In this document: in pieces, positions 34,996 through 43,537 of the stretch
How the letters are laid out: each line of letters starts with the position of its first letter
Position numbering within the stretch: position 1 is the first letter of the stretch
Assembly (NCBI RefSeq): GCF_000218685.1
Contig: NW_006763299.1
Location: 425,478 to 489,477 of the forward strand
Direction of reading: 5' to 3'
Origin: Serpula lacrymans var. lacrymans S7.9
Taxonomy: Eukaryota; Basidiomycota; Agaricomycetes; Boletales; Serpulaceae
DNA length: 64,000 nucleotides
Made by a program: the position numbers and the translations under genes
Notes under the pieces: model-generated
Database searches by the model: none
What the model saw: only the letters and a program-made list of their open reading frames with translations
What the model was told of the DNA's origin: nothing

Positions 34996-35556
34996 TGTTC
35001 GAGAAACAATAGCCTTGCAGAGTTCACAGTGATTGACTCGGACATGAATTAATACTGATCTTGTTACCTTATTGCCTAAAATGGATAATTCGAGACAGTC
35101 GACAGGATTTATTTTGGAGTGGGTTATTTTTGAAGTCAGCCGTCACTTGACGGTCACCAGTCACTATGGCTGACTCGCTTTACAAATGTTAAAGCCCAGC
35201 CGCTGTGGAGAGGTTCAGAATCAAAGTTCAGCTGACTTTCAAAATTTTCTCATCACGTGCTTTCTTGCAATGTCAGGATGATCAATTGTCTCTATTCTCT
35301 AGGATACATTCTGAACCTCGAAACAGTGGATGGGGAGGAGCCTGGTTCAATTCCCACAGCTGGCAGATTTTTTGCTGTCACCCACAGTCTTGCTATATGA
35401 ACTATAGGCAGCTATCAGAGCTGGTATAGTTACAAACCTAGCTATATAGAGCTATATATTAGGGACTTGTCTACACCAACTATACCAGCTATACCAGCTA
35501 TAAGAGCCTATATAGTGCTATATGGGCTATAATAGCTATCTGGGGTTTTCCTGATG

Positions 35557-37405
35557 TGTTGTACAATAAAGCTGGACCTAGGCCAAAAACATACATCAGG
35601 AACTCCCAAGCTTTGTAGCCGCTTGAGATCTTCTCAGCTGGATCTCGTGGTGGACGGTCAAATGAGCCTGGTAAGTACTGTGCTGCATCTTTGACATCCT
35701 TGCCATTATTTACCCGTATATCTCCTTGTAGAACAGCCCACACCCATGTATCCCTATTGTCCGCTGGGTCACAGTAGAATGTTCTACACCAGAGAGGTAT
35801 CAGCAAGTTCAGTATGTTCAGTGAGACCAAGTGTATTATGTCCAAACCGAAACAGTTTGGTATACCAAGCATTCGTGCAGAGGGTAAGCCTAAGAAGATG
35901 CTGGGCTTGCTGATACCGGTTGTGAGACAATTCCTCTTAAAGTGGGCCTCATTCAAAGATGACATGAGAAGGCGAAGATTGTCCGGATTTACATTATTTT
36001 TTGCAGAGAGCAGCGCGAAGGGTCCAAGTCTTGGTGGGTTGAGCATGTAGCATTACAGTCTCCAGACAGCTTGAAGAAGGCAGGACAGTAATGTTTGCCG
36101 CCTTCCTTTAGTCTTCCTTTGACTCCACAGTAGAGCCTGCAACTATGCTTGCCATTATGACCAACGGGTCCATTGAGGTATGCCATTGCGGGACCATCAG
36201 CGGTTATGAGCGCTAGGAATGGCATTGACATAAAGAAACGATTAGTGGACGCATCCCATATCTTGAGGCCCTCCTTTTGGATCGCCGAGAGATGGTGCAG
36301 GCCCAGGAATAGAAACGAGTTGAGGTTTTTTGGTTTCTTGGGTCCTGGAATGACACACCCCGGTAATACATATGCATGTCATTTCTTGTACCTGTGATTC
36401 AAATACAGGTCAAAAATGACCCAGATATACATCCAGCAATCGGAAATCTTCTTTTCGTAGAGCTGTGCACCATCCATCGAAAACACAAGCACTGTATTGC
36501 CCTCTTTAATCTTCCCTTCCTTTACAGCCCACATGTATTCAGCACCTGCAAAGAAGTCTTCAAATTTATCAAGGCCATCTTTTATGTTGAGTTCTGCCAG
36601 TATTTTTGCTGTAGTAGTCTCGCGGTATTTCATTTTTTCTGCACTTGATGAATCATGCCAGAGTGCTTGAGTTTGGGGGCCAATCGGCATGGTATGGAAT
36701 TGTTGACGAGCTCTCTTCTCCTTGCCTCCAGTTTCATCAAAGATTTGTTGATCATAGTGTGGGGCATTACACGTAGGGCGTTTTTGAAGTTGCACAAAGG
36801 GTCCTGTACAGGCAATACATGAATCTATGCACGTGTCATGTACTAATGAGTTGACGCCTGTTAGCTCGACCATGCGACATTTCATGTAGTAATGTGATAG
36901 TATCTTGTCTGCATCCTCTGGATGCAGACGAGCATAGGCCTTATGAATTTTGTCGTAAACTTCCTCCAATGCACTTGTTGTTGCCAACAATAGGTCGAGT
37001 GAAAACCGTTCGTGAGGGTCATCAAGGACACAAGGGTATTCTGGAGGGTTTCGTAGGCACTGCAAGGTCTCTGGGTGAATTGGCATTGTTTGATCATCGA
37101 GTTGAGCATCCTTGAGTACATTTGCAAAGTCGATAGCGAGCTGTAGATCTTCCATTTGTGTGATATTAGTTAATTCTTGTATTTCAGTGTTTTGAAGCAC
37201 GTCAGCGTCTTGAAGAGCTTGAGGATCATGGTCGGCTTCTGGTTCGAGATGAGTTGTATTTGTATTGTGGTCGTCTGACCTGTTGATGCCTTGGCCAGGT
37301 TGCTCTAAGCCGTGTGGTATGTGCTAGTGAATATTAAATATAAGTATCATATTATAGATGAGAGAGACGCACCTGATCCTCGTGATCTATTGGTGTGATG
37401 TCCAT
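35557..37405 (-). pseudogene. Plavaka/CACTA Tnp2 transposase, 5' part
   Basis: Transposase of the Tnp2 type (Plavaka branch, common in basidiomycetes). Visible segments from the N-terminus: MDITPIDHEDQ (37405) with an intron to about 37328; HYDQQIFDETGG; LVFSMDGAQLYEKK (about 36470-36505); FLALITADGPAMAYLNGPVG (about 36170-36225), HNGKHSCRLYC; SARMLGIPNCFGLDIIHL (about 35825-35880); CDPADNRDTWVWAVLQGD; FDRPPRDPAEKISSGYKAWE; GLGPALLYN, where it is cut at 35557 by the nested insertion. A possible upstream extension (basic PSKKRKRDHNH) is blocked by TGA at 37424-37426. The next part of the protein is at 23905-24131. Confidence 0.78.
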
Positions 37406-37951
37406 TTGACTCTCGACTATGTCTCATTCACCCTCCCAATGATTGTGATCCCGCTTTCGCTTTTTACTTGGTCTGACAGGTAAATGCGAGGACATTGAAG
37501 CGGATGGGACTGGGTCCGCGGTGCGATATCCTAGTTCTATCGCCTTGTTTGCTATGAATCACTTGGTTTCTTCGGATAGTGTTCCTTTGCGATAGCTTTT
37601 GCGTCGGTTGTAAGTCTTCCGGGATACTTGAGAACACCTTTGCAGTATTGGATACAGTCGCAATGATAATCTTGCGTCGAGTGGGAAGGGATGGGATGGG
37701 ATCCATGAGGCAGCACGAAACTGAGTGATGCAACCGTGTGCTGTCGCCGACGTCGACCGTTCGAGTGGCGATCAGATCAGATCAAGTCCCAAGGTCGTTA
37801 TGAATCGTGAGAATTTCACGCTATATCGATCTATTTCTTTGGCAATCATACATTCACTGAGATTCATGATCAGTCTGATTCTGATTCTGTCGTGTCGTTT
37901 CCGACTTGACGGATACTGGCAAGACAAACCGGGGGTACACATCTTTTGCTG
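37406..37951. other. intergenic between Tnp2 and Hsk3
   Basis: Possibly the degraded N-terminal part of Tnp2 on the minus strand, then the short upstream region of the Hsk3-like gene. Nothing else identified. Confidence 0.4.
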
Positions 37952-38251
37952 ATGTCTCATCCGACAAACGCAACGCAGGCCAAGGATCGCCTGTACGCCC
38001 AATTGTCCACGAGCCTCAAGGGCATGTCACGAGCGGTTGTACAAACTGCCGATCTCTTGGAGCAGCTCCAGACAGATCTGGATGCAATGAAGATGCTTGC
38101 AGCTATTCATGCAGCACAGTGAGTCTATTTCACTTGTATGCTGTGATAAAGCTGATATACGCGAATAAGGTTTATGACCGTGGCTGCAGAGTTGAACCCC
38201 GAACCGGAAACAGGGAGAAAAACGGCTGACGAAGGAGGAGATCATCACTAA
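37952..38251 (+). CDS. HSK3: probable DASH complex subunit Hsk3
   Basis: Two exons, 37952-38118 and 38170-38251, joined across a 51-bp intron (GTGAGT...AAG), give an 82-residue protein, close to the usual Hsk3 size. DASH/Dam1 couples kinetochores to microtubule plus ends in fungi. The protein is a single predicted coiled-coil helix (RLYAQLSTSLKGMSRAVVQ, LLEQLQTDLDAMKMLAA) followed across the intron by IHAAQFMTVAAE, which corresponds to the conserved HxAxFM block near the end of Hsk3. Read without splicing, a stop follows at the intron border. The short length keeps the name provisional, but the start, intron and end are clean. It is the only intact-looking host gene in the repeat-rich section. 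Confidence 0.68.
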
Positions 38252-38984
38252 AAACGGAAAATTTTTGTCAAGGTATATCTGAGCTTTATAATGCGGGCAA
38301 TATATAAAATCACTAAAATAATTATGAAAATTATGATATAGCCTTCTAAGGGTTTACCGAGGGGAAACGAATTGTAACTTTGGGAAAATCTGGTCGACAT
38401 TATAATCTGTCGCATTACATACAGGTTTGCGAGTAGCATTGTCTCTAATGGTTTCATTGAATCAATATTACCAATCTTTGAATTGTTTTTGTTTATTCAA
38501 GTGAATTGTGAAGAGTCTGGTCAATATTGTCATTTGTCACATTATATATAGGTTTGTGTGTAGCGCTGTCTCTAATGATATTGTTGAGCTAATATTACCA
38601 ATCTCTTGATTTTTTCTCGTTATTTGATCAAACTGTCCCCAGAGTGCTTGTAGTTTGTATAAGAAGGCTTTTTGTGACCATCGCAAAATCATGTCAAGGC
38701 CTGCTATAGGTTTGCCAGGCTGAAGATATTTCTGAAAGTGGATATTAATTTTATTGATCTACACACAAGCTCCTGTTAGTAGCATCCGTACATAGTCTTC
38801 TTTTTGTTTTCTTGTTTGCGTTTAAATGCCAACCACTGAGAATCTTATGGGGCCTTTGGAAAGTCTTGTCGAGATAGGATTGTTGGCTGATCCCATTAAA
38901 ATATGTGTTCATTTTATAAGTCGGCTAACTATCATCGATACTTTCTGTATAGCAATAACATTATGTAGAGAATCTGCAAAGCGG
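38252..38984. repeat. AT-rich stretch with a degenerate tandem repeat
   Basis: Two diverged copies of a block of about 100 bp, starting TCTGGTCGACATT (about 38389) and TCTGGTCAATATT (about 38516) and both containing GTCTCTAATG and AATATTACCAATCT. Many differences are C/T or G/A. No gene seen. Confidence 0.5.
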
Positions 38985-40786
38985 TGTCGAAGATGAGAAC
39001 TGTTGTTAGAAAACCACACACAAAAACAAGCTAACACACGATCCTCCCAGATTCCATGGAACTTGTTTATGGGCTTTGCCTCCTAGAACAGTGGGTGCTC
39101 TGGTTGTTCGTGGGGTGGTATGTATAAGGATCCTTCAAAGTAAAACCCGGGGATGTATGGGTGTGGGTTTTGAGGAGGAGGGATAGTTGGAATATAGAAA
39201 GATAGGGGCTTTGTGGCGAGTATAGACGAGCACTACCTTGCTAATCGTAGCACAAGGTAGGTTTGAGAACAACAATATGACGAGGTTCCCAGTGATAGCA
39301 GGCTCCTGACGCACAAACTGTAGTGCTCAGAAGGACTCTAATCAAAAGGGATGACAATGACTTCAAAAGTGGGAAGTGACGATGACAGCAGTTGACAGTG
39401 GTAGCAGTGGGAAGTGTTGTGACCACACTGGATCACAAGCAGCAGAGTAGTGAACTTGAAATTAGAGAAGAAGTCTGGAATTGAGTTCTTGTTGTTTTAC
39501 AAGGTAAAGTACAGGGGTTTATACAGTGAAAGAAAAGTAGGCTATGCACAGTATAGCTGTGCAAAAAGAATGAGAAAGAACATGAAGGAAGGAATGTACG
39601 CTGATGAATCCTGCGTAGGTAGTACAGGATAAGATTGTCAAAATAAGGAAAAGAAAGAGATAGAACAATGAATGCTGTGTAAGTAATGTTACAGGTTTGT
39701 ACAGCCATAAAGTAAAGTCTAATAGCAGAAAGAGAGCGAGAAAATTGTGATGTCATGAGAAGATGCAGTAAAAAAGGGCAAGGCAAAAAACATCAGTATC
39801 AACACAGTTCCTTTATTGTCAGTCAGACATTCTAAAAAATATGTGTCCATAAAAATGATTCAAAATTCAAAAATAATCGCACTGTAAATGAATGTTCTGC
39901 TGAAAAAAAGAAACTGGAGCCACCGGTCCACCACCTAGTCCAAATCCGACAGTTCCATGGCCTTACCAATGGACTGGTTGTGTTGGACCACCTGATCAAA
40001 CGAGGGAGGGAGAGGAGTACTTCCAATTTGGATCCAGTGAGTCCCAGGCAGTGTGTGGTAGGTGTAGCTGTAGCGAAGACAAAGGACAAAAGATAAGTGT
40101 ACCCAAGTGAATGGGACAGCGATGAACATGGGCGATGCAAGGGGATGAACTTTCTCCAGCTCAAAAACTACCCCCACACTCCAACCAGGCGAGACGAGCG
40201 ACCAATGTTTTGATGGTATATAATGGCAGATTGACGTCATGAAGATGGACCTGTTGCCCAATTTGGACCAGCCGCCGGGGCTTTGCTGATATCAGCAGTG
40301 GCACGTGGTAGTCAACGGATTGGCGACGGAAGCGGATAGGAAGTGGTGACATCAGAAATGGTGGGGGTGCAAATAAGATGAGGAGGAGGAGGGTGGAGGT
40401 GACGAAAAAGTGGATTAGAATGAGGATCCAGAAACGACCATCAGGTGAGAATAAAAAGGAGAGGAAGGGGCCCATGGTGGGGCTAGGCAAAGGAAGGGGA
40501 GTGAAGGAAACAACAAAAGCGAGGGCACAATGCAATGTGTAGCCAGTGGCGATGCAAACATTTTCCGAAATGCCGAAATGCCGAAAGTACTGAATGGAAA
40601 AGCAAAGGTGAGCGTGACTGGATTGCCTAATAGAGGTGATGCTGATCAGCCACAAGTTCAAAAAAGGCAATATTAATTACTATTCCACGTGGCACTGTGC
40701 CTGTGTGGCGCAAAGGCGAGTCTTTTTGAATATTTGCTTCGTTATTGACACCTGTCCATGCTACCAATCAACTTTGGTGCATGACA
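38985..40786 (-). mobile_element. solo LTR, family A, copy 3
   Basis: 1802 bp, minus orientation, flanked by GCGG on both sides (38981-38984 and 40787-40790). Its 38985-40150 part is nearly identical to copy 2, while 40160-40780 is nearly identical to copy 4, so it is a mosaic. The U3 ORF is broken in two. Confidence 0.85.
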
Positions 40787-41084
40787 GCGGCTATGGTGTA
40801 GCCTTATCAGTGCAATATCTATCAATATGACGATATGAATATCAGCTCATTGCAAGTTTGCTCCTGCTCTAAATCTGCCGTCAGATGCTGAGGTGATGCG
40901 CAATGTTTGTCTAAATGTTAATTTCTCAGAAATTTGCATATCCATTGTGAATATCAGAACTACTCATTCATGTTGTTATCACTTAGTTCTGAATGGGAAA
41001 TATTAAATCACAATATTAATTAGTTCGAAAGTTGTAATATACATGAGTGTCTCTTATAAAGTATGGATACGATGGACAATCCGG

Positions 41085-41893
41085 TTAGATCAACGATATA
41101 CGTTCTTGAGTGACTCTTTGTGCCTCAAGCTTTGACACCAATGTCCTTGCGTAATCCTGGGGGCTGTAGTTGCTAGCGTTATGAGAGCCGAAAACTTTTC
41201 TACAGAAGTAAAGGAGTTGATTAGCAGCGTTCACAGCCTGAGGTAAGTAGAGCACTTACCGATTCCACCATAATAATAACGCGTTAATGCAATTCTTGCT
41301 AGCAGGACCTGGGGGCATCTCAAAAAAATCAACAATAAACCTGTAGAACTCTTTGTAGTCAAAATCCCCATTGATTGGACGCCATGATCTCACATTCGAT
41401 AATGCGAAACGTAACTATACCAAGATTGTTAGCCATCAATACAAGTTATTATACCTACTGACTGACCTGTACTGCCACGTAAGTGATGATGGTTCCTAGT
41501 AGGCACAAAAACATAGGAGTCATTCTCTACCACGCCCCTTGCTGATGAAGGGGAGGTAAAGATAAACTTGAATGCCTACAGGAGAATGAGTAAGATGGTA
41601 GCATCATGAGAAGGAAGGCAAGACCTTCAACAACAACGTGCTTTTGAATAAACCTTCTTTCATGTTGTCAGCATTCATTTTATAGTTCTTATACAAGAAG
41701 GTAGGCATCATGAGCGCCGTCACTAAGAAGTCTGGGTCACGATTGCATATACCAGCTTTAACTCTGCAATGTATGTCTGATCAGATGTGGTGGACTCAGA
41801 ATACAGTAAATATTTCATGCTTACTTTGAGTCACTCTAATCATATTCTATGGGGCACAGGAGGCGGCCAGTATGATCGTTTGCAAAGCCGCGG
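41085..41893 (-). pseudogene. DUF6698-type protein, C-terminal part
   Basis: Minus-strand exons: GFANDHTGRLLCPIEYD (about 41840-41890), then IAELKAGICNRDPDFLVTAL, FKSTLLLKAFKFIFTSPSSA, and after introns LRFALSNVRSWRPINGDFDY and FFEMPPGPASK, ending ERISLI at TAA 41085-41087. These blocks are those of a basidiomycete repeat-associated family I recognise as DUF6698, of unknown function. A TAG replaces the Trp expected after IEYD. The N-terminal part is cut off at 41893 by solo LTR copy 4. Confidence 0.6.
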
Positions 41894-43537
41894 TGTCATG
41901 CACCAAAGTTGATTGGTAGCATGGACAGGTGTCAATAACGAAGCAAATATTCAAAAAGACTCGCCTTTGCGCCACACAGGCACAGTGCCACGTGGAATAG
42001 TAATTAATATTGCCTTTTTTGAACTTGTGGCTGATCAGCATCACCTCTATTAGGCAATCCAGTCACGCTCACCTTTGCTTTTCCATTCAGTACTTTCGGC
42101 ATTTCGGCATTTCGGAAAATGTTTGCATCGCCACTGGCTACACATTGCATTGTGCCCTCGCTTTTGTTGTTTCCTTCACTCCCCTTCCTTTGCCTAGCCC
42201 CACCATGGGCCCCTTCCTCTCCTTTTTATTCTCACCTGATGGTCGTTTCTGGATCCTCATTCTAATCCACTTTTTCGTCACCTCCACCCTCCTCCTCCTC
42301 ATCTTATTTGCACCCCCACCATTTCTGATGTCACCACTTCCTATCCGCTTCCGTCGCCAATCCGTTGACTACCACGTGCCACTGCTGATATCAGCAAAGC
42401 CCCGGCGGCTGGTCCAAATTGGGCAACAGGTCCATCTTCATGACGTCAATCTGCCATTATATACCATCAAAACATTGGTCGCTCGTCTCGCCTGGTTGGA
42501 GTGTGGGGGTAGTTTTTGAGCTGGAGAAAGTTCATCCCCTTGCATCGCCCATGTTCATCGCTGTCCCATTCACTTGGGTACACTTATCTTTTGTCCTTTG
42601 TCTTCGCTACAGCTACACCTACCACACACTGCCTGGGACTCACTGGATCCAAATTGGAACTACTCCTCTCCCTCCCTCGTTTGATCAGGTGGTCCAACAC
42701 AACCAGTCCATTGGTAAGGCCATGGAACTGTCGGATTTGGACTAGGTGGTGGACCGGTGGCTCCAGTTTCTTTTTTTCAGCAGAACATTCATTTACAGTG
42801 CGATTATTTTTGAATTTTGAATCATTTTTATGGACACATATTTTTTAGAATGTCTGACTGACAATAAAGGAACTGTGTTGATACTGATGTTTTTTGCCTT
42901 GCCCTTTTTTACTGCATCTTCTCATGACATCACAATTTTCTCGCTCTCTTTCTGCTATTAGACTTTACTTTATGGCTGTACAAACCTGTAACATTACTTA
43001 CACAGCATTCATTGTTCTATCTCTTTCTTTTCCTTATTTTGACAATCTTATCCTGTACTACCTACGCAGGATTCATCAGCGTACATTCCTTCCTTCATGT
43101 TCTTTCTCATTCTTTTTGCACAGCTATACTGTGCATAGCCTACCTTTATTTTACTATATAAACCCCTGTATTTTACCTTGTAAAAGAACAATAAGAACTC
43201 GAATCCAGACTTTGCTATCACTGGGAACTTCACCATCTCATCACTTTGTCATTCTCAAACCTACCTTGTGCTACGATTAGCAAGGTAGTGCTCGTTTATA
43301 CTCGCCACAAAGCCCCTATCTTTCTATATTTCAACTATCCCTCCTCTTCAAAACCCACACCCATACACCCCTGGGTTTTACTTTGAAGGATCATTATATG
43401 TACCACCCCACGAACAACCAGACCACTCCACTGTTCTAGGAGGCAAAGCCCATAAACAAGTTCCGTGGAATCTGGGAGGATTGTGTGTTAGTTTGTTTTT
43501 GTGTGTGGTTTTCTAACTGCAGTTCTCATCATCGACA
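41894..43537 (+). mobile_element. solo LTR, family A, copy 4
   Basis: 1644 bp, plus orientation; shorter because about 130 bp around the U5 side (the section with GTGTGGTCACAACACTTCCC in copy 1) is missing. Its flanks do not match: GCGG on the left (41890-41893, inside a DUF6698 gene) and GCGT on the right (43538-43541, inside gypsy pol). Confidence 0.82.

Larger units (their letters stand above)
30006..35344. mobile_element. RecQ-DUF6589 DNA transposon, copy 2
   Basis: 5.3 kb with inverted ends (about 30006-30200 and 35115-35344) starting CAGGCTCC, flanked by the exact 9-bp duplication GTTCAATTC (29997-30005 and 35345-35353). It has the same plan as copy 1: helicase on the plus strand, DUF6589 on the minus strand, convergent. 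The inverted repeats are not similar in sequence to those of copy 1 beyond the terminal CAGRCTCC, so this is a different subfamily. Confidence 0.9.
24132..35556. mobile_element. CATCAGG element expanded by nested insertions
   Basis: Starts CATCAGGAAAAACC at 24132 and ends GGTTTTCCTGATG at 35556, splitting a Tnp2 gene. Subtracting the solo LTR (24821-26609), the pogo element (26707-29894) and RecQ-DUF6589 copy 2 (30006-35344), each with its own target duplication, leaves about 1.1 kb of AT-rich, CTATA-palindromic sequence. The tRNA-like segment lies about 200 bp from one end, in the same relative place and orientation as in the 777-bp relative at 22643-23419. Confidence 0.75.

Noticed and set aside
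38985..43537. A full-length retrotransposon bounded by LTR copies 3 and 4
   Set aside because: The two LTRs are in opposite orientation and the 1.1 kb between them holds a DUF6698 fragment, not retroelement genes.
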